DNA of 64,000 nt. Source: CAZMSQ01 sp964569025. Lineage in GTDB: Bacteria; Bacteroidota; Bacteroidia; Chitinophagales; Saprospiraceae. This document shows, one piece after another, positions 35,445-43,715 of this stretch (the first letter of the stretch is position 1; the number at the start of each line of letters is the position of its first letter). The stretch covers positions 44,060-108,059 of the forward strand of contig CAZMSQ010000006.1 of NCBI GenBank assembly GCA_964569025.1. Reading direction: 5' to 3'. Under the pieces are notes generated by a model. It ran no database searches. It had not been told where the DNA came from and saw nothing but the letters and a program-made list of their open reading frames with translations. Made by a program: the position numbers and the translations under genes.

Positions 35445-36326
35445 TTAAGAGAAATGTGATAAAAAGTGATCGATTAAGGAGGTGACGACAGCTCGGGGGT
35501 TGGGGGAAAAGGATTTTGTCGGTCGGTTGGCGAGCAGGGCGTTGAGGGAAAGGGCGCGGTGACCGAGGGTGGTTGCCATGGCATAGATGGCAGAGGTCTC
35601 CATTTCAATGTTTGTGAGTTTCATCTGGCTGGTTCCAAAACCACTCAGGATGTCGAGGATATCTTCGCGCCAGGGTTGGAGGCGGATGTGCCGGCCTTGT
35701 GGGCCATAGAATCCGGGTGCTGTCAGGGTGATGCCTGCCATTAGGCCTGAGCTGTACATGGTGAGCAGGTCCGGGTCGGCCTGGCCGAAGTAAGGGGCGA
35801 TTGGAAGTTTAACAGACTTACTGGCGATGTAGTCAGTGAATGCTTTTGTCAGGTTTCGAACTCCTGCGCTTTCTGTTCGTTTATAATAGTGCATGAGACC
35901 ATCAAGGCCCAGACCGTAGGATGATGCAAGAAGTGTGCCTGGAAGGCATTCCGGTTGGAGGCCCCCTGAGGTGCCGAGTCTGATAAAATCAAGGCGTTGT
36001 GGGGTTAGCGATGGTGTTCGAGAGACAGGGTCGACATTGAAGAGGGCATCGAGTTCGGTCATGACAATGTCAATGTTGTCAGTGCCGATTCCGGTAGAAA
36101 TGACAGTCAGGCGAGTACTGCCCACGCGGCCGGTATGCGTGTGAAATTCTCGCTTCATGACCCGGTGCTCTATGCTATCGAAGCGCTCTGATATCAGTGG
36201 AACCCTTTCCGGATCGCCAACGAGCATGATGGTTTGGGCCACTTGATCCCGATGCAAGGCGAGGTGGTATATGCTGCCGTCAGGGTTGAGAATGAGCTCA
36301 GAATCGTGGTGATGTGGTGCACTCAT
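35445..36326 (-). CDS. Nucleoside phosphorylase (uridine phosphorylase-like)
   Basis: A 293-residue member of the PNP/UDP family that splits nucleosides with phosphate to give a base and (deoxy)ribose 1-phosphate. The N-terminus has the phosphate-binding MLVGDPERV. Next come STGIGTDNIDIVMTEL and RLGTSGGLQ (the usual GTxGxxQ), and the sugar-binding LTNIEMETSAIYAMA, where MET is the ribose-contact motif. The length exceeds the 250-residue E. coli uridine phosphorylase, so base specificity is uncertain. Start ATG 36326. Convergent with the transaldolase gene and divergent from the ArsC-like gene. Confidence 0.88.
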   Translation of the reverse strand: MSAPHHHDSELILNPDGSIYHLALHRDQVAQTIMLVGDPERVPLISERFDSIEHRVMKREFHTHTGRVGSTRLTVISTGIGTDNIDIVMTELDALFNVDPVSRTPSLTPQRLDFIRLGTSGGLQPECLPGTLLASSYGLGLDGLMHYYKRTESAGVRNLTKAFTDYIASKSVKLPIAPYFGQADPDLLTMYSSGLMAGITLTAPGFYGPQGRHIRLQPWREDILDILSGFGTSQMKLTNIEMETSAIYAMATTLGHRALSLNALLANRPTKSFSPNPRAVVTSLIDHFLSHFS

Positions 36327-36384
36327 GGCATATGGTTGAAGCGATTTCGCTAGGTAAAAAAGGACATTATAAAAAGAGTAAAAT

Positions 36385-36753
36385 ATGAAAAAGATTTATC
36401 ATCTCAGCACCTGTAAAACCTGTCAAAAGGTGATTGCTGGTCTCCATAATGGAGAAGGTTTCGAATTGCAGGACATCAAGACGAACCCCATTACAGCCCG
36501 GCAACTCGACGAACTTAAGGCCATCACCGGGTCATATGATGCCCTTTTTAGCAAGCGATCAAGGAAGTTCAGGCCAATGGGTTTGCATGAGCAGGAGTTG
36601 TCGGAACAAGACTATCGGAGACTGATTTTGGAGGAGTACACCTTTCTAAAGCGACCAGTGGTTGTAATTGACGGGCAAGTTTTTGCAGGGAGCGCCAAAA
36701 AAGCGGTAGACGGTGCACTTGCACTGATTGAAACACAACATGGGTCTGAATGA
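36385..36753 (+). CDS. ArsC/Spx-family thioredoxin-fold protein
   Basis: A 122-residue protein with the ArsC-like thioredoxin fold. A CxxC (CKTC) lies at residues 10-13, near the start. The family's KTNPITARQLDELKAITGS and a C-terminal LKRPVVVIDGQVFAG (the cis-Pro region) are present. Members include arsenate reductases, Spx regulators and YffB-like proteins of unknown role. Without the arsenate-specific triad of Arg residues being clear, I leave the function open. It stands alone, divergent from the phosphorylase. Start ATG 36385. Confidence 0.85.
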   Translation: MKKIYHLSTCKTCQKVIAGLHNGEGFELQDIKTNPITARQLDELKAITGSYDALFSKRSRKFRPMGLHEQELSEQDYRRLILEEYTFLKRPVVVIDGQVFAGSAKKAVDGALALIETQHGSE

Positions 36754-36926
36754 CCATAAAGTGAAGTTTCCGCATCTGGCTTGAGGGGTTGACGAATAGA
36801 ACCAGACCAAGCATTCCTGAATAAGGCAAGGCTCTTTTTGAACGGGAAAGTCACTCAGCCAGCAATCATTCTGCCAGGTGGTTTGAGGCAGAATATGTTC
36901 ACGGTCATCAAAAATGCAATGCTTCG
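36754..36926. other. 173-bp convergent intergenic region
   Basis: It lies between the ArsC-like gene (+) and the NamZ-like gene (-). I see no gene, RNA or strong terminator hairpin in it. Confidence 0.4.
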
Positions 36927-38183
36927 TCAGTCTGGATACAGAAGGTAATGGACCCTCATCCGGCGATAGTTTTCCAAGGCTGGGCCCCAGCTTTCCCGAA
37001 TTTCAGTGGCATCCGCGCCAGACTCGATGAGGAGTCTCAAAGAGTCGGTTCCAGCCAGTAGATCAAAATAGCCGTCAGATCGGAAAAATTGAGTGCCTTC
37101 TGGGAGTGAGCGATACATCGAAAGAATGAGTTCTACATCAATGGTGCCTTGCTGCCAGAGGCTGTCGATGGTGATGCTGCGGAAATCCAGACCGCCGCAC
37201 GAAACACCTTCATGCTTTGGATAAGCCGAGCCAGCGTTGGGAGCCGGCGTGAAACGGTGACTGGCCTTTTGAAGAGCCGGGTGGCCGAGCTGCTGAAAAG
37301 GAGCGTCCGTACCCCGGCCAACAGAGAAGGTGGTGCCTTCAAAAAAACACAGAGTCGGGTAGAGATAAATGGCCCGCATGTCAGGTAGGTTTGGCGACGG
37401 ATTCACGTCGAGATCATACCGAGTGCTGTGAGTGTAATCAATACACGGAATGACAGTCAATTCACATTGAAGACCCCCGTCCAGCCACCCTTCTCCATTG
37501 ATCATCAGTGCCAGTTCTCCGACCGTGAGGCCGTGAACAGCGGGTATCGGGTGCATGCCGACAAATGATGAGAATGCGGTATCGAGCACAGGCCCATCAA
37601 TGTAGTGGCCGTTCGGGTTGGGCCGATCCAGGACAATCATCGGAATGCCATTTTCGGCGCAGGCCTCCATGACAAGGTGCATGGTGGAAATGTACGTGTA
37701 GAATCGAGTTCCAACATCTTGTATGTCAAAAACCAGTATATCGACACCGTCGAGGTCTTTATCACTCGGTTTCTTCTTTTTCCCATACAGCGAAATTATC
37801 GGAGTTCCTGAAAACGGATCATGTTGGTCAGCGATAAGTTGACCGTCGGGTGCTGTACCACGGAATCCGTGCTCCGGTGAGAAAATAGCAGAAATGGTGA
37901 CTCCAAGCTGCAGAAGACTGTCTGCCAGATGGCGGCCCCCAATGAGAGAGGTGTGGTTGACAACCAGACCCACGCGCTTCCCCTCCAGTAAAGGCAGATA
38001 TTCGGCCGGCTCTGCAGCCGCTGGTTGAGGTATGGTATCTTGAAGATGAACCCTCGACTGCGCGGCAGGAAGAAATAAAAAATGGAGAATGACAAGTATT
38101 GCCGATATCCGTATAATTGCTAGGACTTTTTCTCTGTTTCTCAGCCAGAATACCATAGAATGAGTCGAAAAAATGCGTTTCAC
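36927..38183 (-). CDS. namZ: DUF1343 protein, exo-beta-N-acetylmuramidase NamZ type
   Basis: A 418-residue secreted or periplasmic protein of the DUF1343 family. Characterised members release terminal N-acetylmuramic acid from peptidoglycan fragments (NamZ), feeding cell-wall recycling. A hydrophobic N-terminal stretch (residues 20-40) is a signal peptide or anchor. Family motifs are clear: VGLVVNHTSL, FSPEHGFRG, ISLYGKKKKP, VFDIQDVGTRFYTYIS, VLDRPNPNG and, later, FFEGTTFSVGRGTD. No other amino-sugar recycling gene is adjacent. Starts at 38183 or 38156 are both possible. Confidence 0.9.
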   Translation of the reverse strand: MKRIFSTHSMVFWLRNREKVLAIIRISAILVILHFLFLPAAQSRVHLQDTIPQPAAAEPAEYLPLLEGKRVGLVVNHTSLIGGRHLADSLLQLGVTISAIFSPEHGFRGTAPDGQLIADQHDPFSGTPIISLYGKKKKPSDKDLDGVDILVFDIQDVGTRFYTYISTMHLVMEACAENGIPMIVLDRPNPNGHYIDGPVLDTAFSSFVGMHPIPAVHGLTVGELALMINGEGWLDGGLQCELTVIPCIDYTHSTRYDLDVNPSPNLPDMRAIYLYPTLCFFEGTTFSVGRGTDAPFQQLGHPALQKASHRFTPAPNAGSAYPKHEGVSCGGLDFRSITIDSLWQQGTIDVELILSMYRSLPEGTQFFRSDGYFDLLAGTDSLRLLIESGADATEIRESWGPALENYRRMRVHYLLYPD

Positions 38184-38228
38184 CAGAAAGTTATTGTCAG
38201 ATTTCCGATTTCGGTAAAAGAATTGTTT

Positions 38229-38261
38229 GGAAGTTGGATTGAATCTTTCAATCCAACTTCC
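38229..38261. terminator. Perfect 15-bp hairpin (possible terminator or attenuator)
   Basis: The 15-bp arms GGAAGTTGGATTGAA and their exact complement flank a 3-nt loop (38244-38246). It starts directly at the stop of a small minus-strand ORF and lies 46 bp before the NamZ start. Neither side has a strong T-run, so ordinary intrinsic termination is doubtful. Confidence 0.55.
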
Positions 38262-38419
38262 TAATTTCTGCCGTCACATTCTTCATACGATTCGAAATAC
38301 AAACCTATGACTTCTGATGGAAAAAATATTACGCTTATTACCAGAGCGACCGGTGGGTTGGGGACCACCGGAGGGCCCGGTTCGGGCAAGTCAATTGCGA
38401 TGCAGCCATAGATGGCATG
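38261..38419 (-). CDS. Possible 52-residue peptide downstream of the M43 genes
   Basis: A short frame begins at GTG 38419, 43 bp after the M43 protease stop, and encodes about 52 residues. It reads HAIYGCIAIDLPEPGPP, then VVPNPPVALVISVIFFP and a tail with FESYEECDGRN. It holds a proline-rich segment and a short hydrophobic segment. The stop is immediately followed by a perfect hairpin. The frame is open further upstream to 38497. I do not recognise it; the coding call is speculative. Confidence 0.25.
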   Translation of the reverse strand, partial: HAIYGCIAIDLPEPGPPVVPNPPVALVISVIFFPSEVIGLYFESYEECDGRN

Positions 38420-38462
38420 CACGGCCAGACCAAAACCTTTGCCCCAATTGGATCGGCAAAGG

Positions 38463-40013
38463 TTATTGCACCATGACTTTCTGACTCCAAAGGCCACTGT
38501 CCGTTTGTATGCTCACTATGTACATTCCCGGGGTGAGCATCCCAGTCGAAATGCGGAGTGTTGAGGCACTTGTATCGTCTTTCGAGAAATTGGATGCAAC
38601 CAATTTCTGACCCGTAAGCGAATACAGGGAAACACTGAGCACCAGGGGTATTTGTTCAGGCAGTGTGATGCGAAGATCCTCGCCCGATTTGACAGGATTT
38701 GGCTGAATGATTGGCTGTGCCTCTGCAGTTGGTGCGGAGGTAGAGCTGACCAGACCCGAAAAAAAACTGCCGGTTGTGTAGGGTGTGCAGAATGACTGAT
38801 TGTTAAATGGCCTGACTCTCCAGTAATAAGGCGCTTCCTCAATGAGGTCAGCAATGACGAAGGTGTCGGTTGTTACCCAGCTTTGATAATAGGGAGACCC
38901 GAAGAATGTCACGATATCTAGTTCGACAACGTACTTCTCAGCATTTGGGCTGGAAGACCAGCTCAGCGTGGTTTCAAGTGGGGAAACGGTTTGACCCTCT
39001 TCAGGTATCAACAGAGAACTCGCAAGGTCGATGTCCATTACAGCCGGTGCATTCTCCAGCAGAAAATCTTTTTCGTCAGTCAGATTGGCCCGCATGGCTG
39101 CAATCTGACCATCAGAAAAGCGTGACTGACATTGGTCGAAGGCATAAGATATGAAGAATGAGCCGTCAGATTTGAAGGTGTTCCCCTCGGGGTCAACCTG
39201 CGTCTGGAGGCTGAAGCCATTGGCATCACACGGCCAGCGGAAGGCCAGATAGTCCGGGGGGGTATCGCAAAATCTGTCAGCTGCACCGGCGCAATCAGCA
39301 CCGCTCGTCTTTTCGACCAGAGCTGTGTCGATGATCAGTGTATCGAGGTAGAGCTGGTTTTTAAACTTCGTATAATCGTAGGTCACCTTCTCGGGTGCCG
39401 GCTGGGAATAGTTGGCTGGCTGACTTCCATCATGAGTGATGCCCCCTTCCCAGCCAAGGAAGGTATGCTGAATGGTCAGATGGTGAGCCACTTCATGGAC
39501 CCAGGTGTGATCTCCGGGATCAATACAGTTTTTCTTCAGGGCAATGCCGGCATAGTTCAGGTTGTACCCGCAGTTTCCAGCCGGATCGCCCATGATGTAG
39601 CAATTGATGGCATTCGGAATGTTGTAGTCGAACATTTTGAATGCCCCGTCGATGACATCATCATGATCATAAAAGTCTGAATCATTGATGTAATTGATTC
39701 CGCCCTTGATGTAGCATCGGATGTTGGATGCCGAGAAGTCTTCGTTGAGCTGGCAGAGCGCATCGATGACATCCTGCTCCGCCAGATAGCCGCTGCCATC
39801 ATCCCGACCAACAACATGAACCCCGAGGGGCAGCATGATCAGCGTGTCGGCGCTTCGGTCGTATGAAATGCCATCGGCAGTGAACTGTTCAAGCCACGGG
39901 CTGATACCAGGAGGAGTGCCACAGGGGAGGTGCTCCTGATCCGGACTTTGGGCAGAAAGAAGCAGAGGTGCTGCGATGAGCAGCGCGATAAACAGGACGG
40001 AATTCAGATTCAT
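38463..40013 (-). CDS. M43-type zinc metalloprotease with T9SS tail, diverged copy
   Basis: A 516-residue secreted protein. A signal peptide (ending LLLSAQ) is followed by an M43 (pappalysin-type) catalytic domain with zinc motif HEVAHHLTIQH (His173, Glu174, His177, His183) and RFCDTPPDYL. The Met-turn, NIMSY in the sister gene, reads FFISY here, so the usual Met is lost. A fibronectin-like domain (about residues 335-430, TLSWSSSPNAEKYVVELD) and a type A T9SS tail (IQPNPVKSGEDLRI ... LTPGMYIVSI) end the protein. The ATG overlaps the stop of the upstream paralog as ATGA, suggesting translational coupling. Activity of this copy is uncertain. Confidence 0.88.
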   Translation of the reverse strand: MNLNSVLFIALLIAAPLLLSAQSPDQEHLPCGTPPGISPWLEQFTADGISYDRSADTLIMLPLGVHVVGRDDGSGYLAEQDVIDALCQLNEDFSASNIRCYIKGGINYINDSDFYDHDDVIDGAFKMFDYNIPNAINCYIMGDPAGNCGYNLNYAGIALKKNCIDPGDHTWVHEVAHHLTIQHTFLGWEGGITHDGSQPANYSQPAPEKVTYDYTKFKNQLYLDTLIIDTALVEKTSGADCAGAADRFCDTPPDYLAFRWPCDANGFSLQTQVDPEGNTFKSDGSFFISYAFDQCQSRFSDGQIAAMRANLTDEKDFLLENAPAVMDIDLASSLLIPEEGQTVSPLETTLSWSSSPNAEKYVVELDIVTFFGSPYYQSWVTTDTFVIADLIEEAPYYWRVRPFNNQSFCTPYTTGSFFSGLVSSTSAPTAEAQPIIQPNPVKSGEDLRITLPEQIPLVLSVSLYSLTGQKLVASNFSKDDTSASTLRISTGMLTPGMYIVSIQTDSGLWSQKVMVQ

Positions 40014-41548
40014 TGGATAATCACTTTCGTACTGTTGACGCCACTGGCGCTTTCCAGTCTGATGAAATACATGCCGGTCTGAAGGGCTCCGGTTTCAATG
40101 CTCAGGGCAGTTTGTCCACCTGCAATCTTGAGCTGCTCATGAAAAACCACCCGCCCTGTCATATCAACTACTTCGAGTTTGGCATCAAACGAGGTGAGCG
40201 TGCTCAGTGTCACAAGAATGGGCTCTCCAGACTGCACCGGATTGGGGGATACAGATACACGCTCCAATTCAGCTATCTCATTTGTGGCAGACAGCAATCC
40301 GGTTCTGAAGAATGAGGTTTCTGAAAATGGCTCGCAGGTATACACCGGATTGTATGCAAGAACCCTCCAGTAGTATGGTGCATCTTCGATAAGGTTGACT
40401 GTCAGAGAAGTGCCGGAAACAAAATAACGCTGAAAATTGGGGCTGGCAAAAATGCTTGAGTTATCTATTTCTACGATATACTCGGTTGCTTCACTGACCG
40501 CCGTCCAGGTCAGTGTGATGCCATCATAAGTGTCGAGTTGGGTGCCATCAGCAGGAAACGTCAGTTCAGGAGTGCCTGCAATTGGGCCGTTGGTTGGTGC
40601 TGGATTTCCGATTTTGAGGTAAAATCGCTTGGTACTTGAGATGTCATCCAGTACAGCTTCAATTTGTTGAGGCGTCAACACATATTCAGAGCAATTTCGG
40701 AAGTAGCTCATGATATTTTCTTCCTGAGGGTCGATGGGTGTACCCAACGGGTCGAGAGCGCCGCCGTCATAGGGTTCGCAATTGCCGGAATGACTCGGGC
40801 TGAATGCGTTCAGATAATCAGCGGGTGTATCGCAGATGCCGTCACCGGCGGTGGTGCAATTTGAACCGTTGGCACGCTCCGTCGGATTCTGGCCAGAGGG
40901 TGCTGTGGCAGGAGCCGGCTGAGGGTTGATGTCGTTGTATGGAGCTCCCTCCCATCCGAGGAAGGGGTGTGACAAAGAAAAGAAGTGTCCCACTTCGTGA
41001 GCCGTTACATCCACATCCAGCAGGTTTGCTTTTCGAATGACAATGTAATCGCGAGGCAGACCAGGGACCGAAGGAGCGTAAAACCCGAGGGTAATGCCCC
41101 CTCCAGCACCCGCACCTGCATTGTTGACAATGAACATATTCATGGCATTATACCGACCATCCATGTAGTCAGAGAAAAAGTTATCGCAGGTGCTGCACTT
41201 TGCATTATTGTAAACCGTCGAGTTGTTTAGGTATTCGAATTCCTTCAAGTAAAAGATAATGTCAAGATCCTCATAAAACTCATTCAACAAACAGATGGCT
41301 TCAAGACACTTGGTCTCCGAAATGTAACCGCTACCGGAATCTGTACCCATAATAATAAAGCGGATGGGCACATAGCTGACGGCATTTCTGCTTCTCACCT
41401 GATTGACGGTAGCACGATTTTCCAGCATCCGTTGCTTTATGTGCATTCCGTCCTCAGCCGTCGTGCCGCACTTGTGGATTTCCTGAGCATGGACTGCCAA
41501 TGAAAAAGTTGAGAAAATAAGAATGAAAAAGAAAAGAATGTGTTTCAT
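40010..41548 (-). CDS. M43-type zinc metalloprotease with T9SS tail
   Basis: A 512-residue secreted protease, paralogous to the next gene. A signal peptide (MKHILFFFILIFSTF ... VHAQ) is followed by an M43 catalytic domain with HEVGHFFSLSH (His184, Glu185, His188, His194), GICDTPADYL and the intact Met-turn ENIMSYFRNC. A fibronectin-like domain (LTWTAVSEATEYIVEID) and a type A T9SS sorting tail (VSPNPVQSGEPILV ... LQTGMYFIRL) follow. M43 members of this layout (cytophagalysin/ulilysin group) are extracellular endopeptidases. ATG 41548 heads the signal peptide; 32 extra upstream codons are rejected. It is the first gene of a two-gene operon. Confidence 0.92.
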   Translation of the reverse strand: MKHILFFFILIFSTFSLAVHAQEIHKCGTTAEDGMHIKQRMLENRATVNQVRSRNAVSYVPIRFIIMGTDSGSGYISETKCLEAICLLNEFYEDLDIIFYLKEFEYLNNSTVYNNAKCSTCDNFFSDYMDGRYNAMNMFIVNNAGAGAGGGITLGFYAPSVPGLPRDYIVIRKANLLDVDVTAHEVGHFFSLSHPFLGWEGAPYNDINPQPAPATAPSGQNPTERANGSNCTTAGDGICDTPADYLNAFSPSHSGNCEPYDGGALDPLGTPIDPQEENIMSYFRNCSEYVLTPQQIEAVLDDISSTKRFYLKIGNPAPTNGPIAGTPELTFPADGTQLDTYDGITLTWTAVSEATEYIVEIDNSSIFASPNFQRYFVSGTSLTVNLIEDAPYYWRVLAYNPVYTCEPFSETSFFRTGLLSATNEIAELERVSVSPNPVQSGEPILVTLSTLTSFDAKLEVVDMTGRVVFHEQLKIAGGQTALSIETGALQTGMYFIRLESASGVNSTKVIIQ

Positions 41549-41884
41549 AACAATCGAAGTTGTGTGTGACAAATGAGCAATAGCATACCGGATTTTGAAG
41601 GTCACCAAATGACCCTCGAGCACAGAGCACATCCCGGGCAGCAAAATGTTTGCAAAATTGTGGTATGACGATTCAGAATGTGGATTTATCCGGACCTTTC
41701 AATGAAAAAAACGCGGTTCATGAGAAATAGGTTCTCTTTCTCTCCCGTCTGGTCGGCAATTTACTGATTTTTTCGGCCATCTCGATAGGTTCTGGCAGGG
41801 ATCTTCATACTGCGTAGGTGAAAAAATTCCTACTTTTGCCGCACAAACAGACTCCGATTTTCTCACCAAAAAGAATTGATACTC
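41549..41884. other. 336-bp divergent intergenic region
   Basis: It holds the promoters of the M43 pair (-) and mdh (+). The mdh -7 box is exact. For the M43 side, only an imperfect CAATTTTG on the minus strand (41653-41660) is visible. No gene or structured RNA is seen. Confidence 0.45.
41831..41838 (+). promoter_or_regulatory. mdh promoter, -7 box
   Basis: TACTTTTG, an exact consensus match, ends 46 bp upstream of the mdh ATG. Confidence 0.75.
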
Positions 41885-42817
41885 ATGAGTAAAGTCACAG
41901 TTGTGGGTGCAGGCAATGTGGGCGCTACGGTCGCCAATGTTCTGGCTCATAAAGACATCGTCAAGGACGTCGTTCTCCTCGACATTCAGGGAGATATGGC
42001 AAAAGGTAAAGCACTTGATACGTGGCAGCAAGCCCCTATTGATTATTACAGCACACGAGTGACAGGCACCGATGATTACGCCATGACGGCGGGATCTGAT
42101 ATCGTGGTCATTACTGCCGGGGTGCCCCGGAAGCCGGGTATGAGCCGTGATGATTTGATTTCGACCAATGCGAAAATTGTCAGCTCGGTGACTCAATCCA
42201 TTCTCGAACACTCAGAAGATCCCATCATTATCGTGGTGTCTAATCCGCTGGATGTCATGACCTACGCTGCACACAAAACATCGGGAAAGCAGGCCAGTCG
42301 TGTCTTTGGCATGGCAGGTATTCTTGATACTGCACGATACCGGGCATTTTTGGCGACAGCCCTCGACGTCTCTCCGAAAGATATTCAGGCCGTCCTGATG
42401 GGAGGACATGGTGACACAATGGTGCCCCTGCCAAGGTACACCACAGTGGCCGGAATTCCCGTCACGGAACTGATTGATGAGGCGACGCTCGACGGTATTG
42501 TAGAGCGCACCAAAAAAGGAGGCGGAGAGCTTGTCAATCTCATGGGGACCTCCGCGTGGTATGCCCCGGGCGCTGCTGCAGCTCAAATGGTCGAGGCAAT
42601 CGTGAGAGACGAAAATCGTATTTTCCCATGTTGTGTCCAGCTCGAAGGTCAATACGGCTTGGATAATGTCTACCTCGGCGTGCCGGTTGTGCTCGGGAAA
42701 AACGGTATTTCTCAAGTAATTGAACTCCAACTAAACGCCGATGAAATGGCGCTGCTCAATACATCCGCAGGCCATGTCCTCGATGTCATGAAAGTCTACG
42801 ACGGAATGAGCGTGTAA
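41885..42817 (+). CDS. mdh: Malate dehydrogenase
   Basis: It oxidises malate to oxaloacetate with NAD in the TCA cycle. It is 310 residues, of the lactate-dehydrogenase-like MDH class common in Bacteroidota. The Rossmann motif is VVGAGNVGATVA (residues 5-16), with NAD-adenosine Asp in LLDIQGD. The substrate Arg region reads AGVPRKPGMSRDDL, and the Arg-Lys-Pro pattern favours malate over lactate. Next come VSNPLDVMT and the catalytic His175 in GGHGDTMVP. ATG 41885 gives MSKVTVVGAGN, the family start; an ATG three codons upstream is less likely. A good terminator follows. Confidence 0.96.
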   Translation: MSKVTVVGAGNVGATVANVLAHKDIVKDVVLLDIQGDMAKGKALDTWQQAPIDYYSTRVTGTDDYAMTAGSDIVVITAGVPRKPGMSRDDLISTNAKIVSSVTQSILEHSEDPIIIVVSNPLDVMTYAAHKTSGKQASRVFGMAGILDTARYRAFLATALDVSPKDIQAVLMGGHGDTMVPLPRYTTVAGIPVTELIDEATLDGIVERTKKGGGELVNLMGTSAWYAPGAAAAQMVEAIVRDENRIFPCCVQLEGQYGLDNVYLGVPVVLGKNGISQVIELQLNADEMALLNTSAGHVLDVMKVYDGMSV

Positions 42818-42846
42818 AGCATCAGGTTGTCTAAAAAGAAAAAATG

Positions 42847-42883
42847 CAGGCAGGGAGTCCCATCCCTTGCCTGTATTTTTTTT
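42847..42883 (+). terminator. mdh terminator
   Basis: A stem CAGGCAGGGA/TCCCTTGCCTG (42847-42856 and 42863-42873, one bulged base) is followed by a run of eight T (42876-42883). Confidence 0.85.
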
Positions 42884-43012
42884 ATGCTTTCTTTTCTCCA
42901 ATAAATCAGCGATATTAGAGGGTGATGATGGATTTTTCATCATAAGGGGTATCATCCCCAGTCCGTCTTTTTGACAATGAAGGTTCCTTTAAACTCATCT
43001 GTCAGGGAGTTT

Positions 43013-43020
43013 TAAATTTG
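43013..43020 (+). promoter_or_regulatory. Promoter of the peroxiredoxin-like gene, -7 box
   Basis: TAAATTTG, an exact match, ends 5 bp before the ATG at 43026, which again predicts a leaderless mRNA. Confidence 0.6.
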
Positions 43021-43025
43021 CTTGT

Positions 43026-43595
43026 ATGAGCATTCAACCGCTTCCGGAAACGGAGTTTCTCAGGGAAATGGTTACTCAATCAGGGATCTCGGTCCGTGAG
43101 CTATCGTCCGAAAAGCCAGTCGTACTTATGTTTCTCCGTCATTTTGGCTGTGTTTTCTGTAAGGAAGCTTTGGCTGATATTGCTGACAGGGCAAAGCGCC
43201 TGAAGCGCACCGGTGCAGAGCTCGTTTTTGTCCATATGTCAGAGCCAGAAATCGCAGAACGTTATTTCGGCAGATTCGGACTTCAAAATGCATTGCATGT
43301 CAGTGATCCGGATTGCGTTTTCTATACCGCATTCGGTCTTCGAAAAGGCAGTCTTTCGCAATTATTTGGCCTGAAAAACTGGATTCGTGGATTCTCCATC
43401 CAAATGAATCACAACTTCCCGATGGAGTATGACAAAAGCCTTGGTGATGCCTTCCAGATGCCGGGTACTTTTGTGGTGTACAAGGGTCAAATCGAAGAGC
43501 GTTTTATCCACACCGTCGCCGGTGACAAGCCTGATTATGAAGCATTGATTAATCGGTGTCAGCTTCTTTTCGAAACCAACCGGCCAGTCTCCTGA
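43026..43595 (+). CDS. Peroxiredoxin-like protein (AhpC/TSA 2 family)
   Basis: A 189-residue cytoplasmic protein with a thioredoxin fold of the AhpC/TSA_2 type. The active-site motif is Cys42-Val-Phe-Cys45 in RHFGCVFCKEAL, where related selenoprotein L-type proteins have UxxU. A long insertion and the cis-Pro region FQMPGTFVVYKG follow. Likely role: thiol-dependent reduction of peroxides or another redox function; the substrate is unknown. The start at ATG 43026 agrees with the promoter position. It stands alone between mdh and the VWA gene. Confidence 0.85.
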   Translation: MSIQPLPETEFLREMVTQSGISVRELSSEKPVVLMFLRHFGCVFCKEALADIADRAKRLKRTGAELVFVHMSEPEIAERYFGRFGLQNALHVSDPDCVFYTAFGLRKGSLSQLFGLKNWIRGFSIQMNHNFPMEYDKSLGDAFQMPGTFVVYKGQIEERFIHTVAGDKPDYEALINRCQLLFETNRPVS

Positions 43596-43715
43596 TTTGT
43601 TATTGATACCCCTTTGAGACCCTATCCAAAGGTTGTTTTTCTACCTTATTCCAAACCAGAGCGTTCCATTCTTGTTTGACTATGCAGCTGGCTGTAGTAT
43701 GCCGCCAAAAAATAA

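Noticed and set aside
35320..35445. tRNA or other structured RNA between transaldolase and phosphorylase
   Set aside because: No cloverleaf or TΨC motif; the signal is the GTCGGACC repeat cluster.
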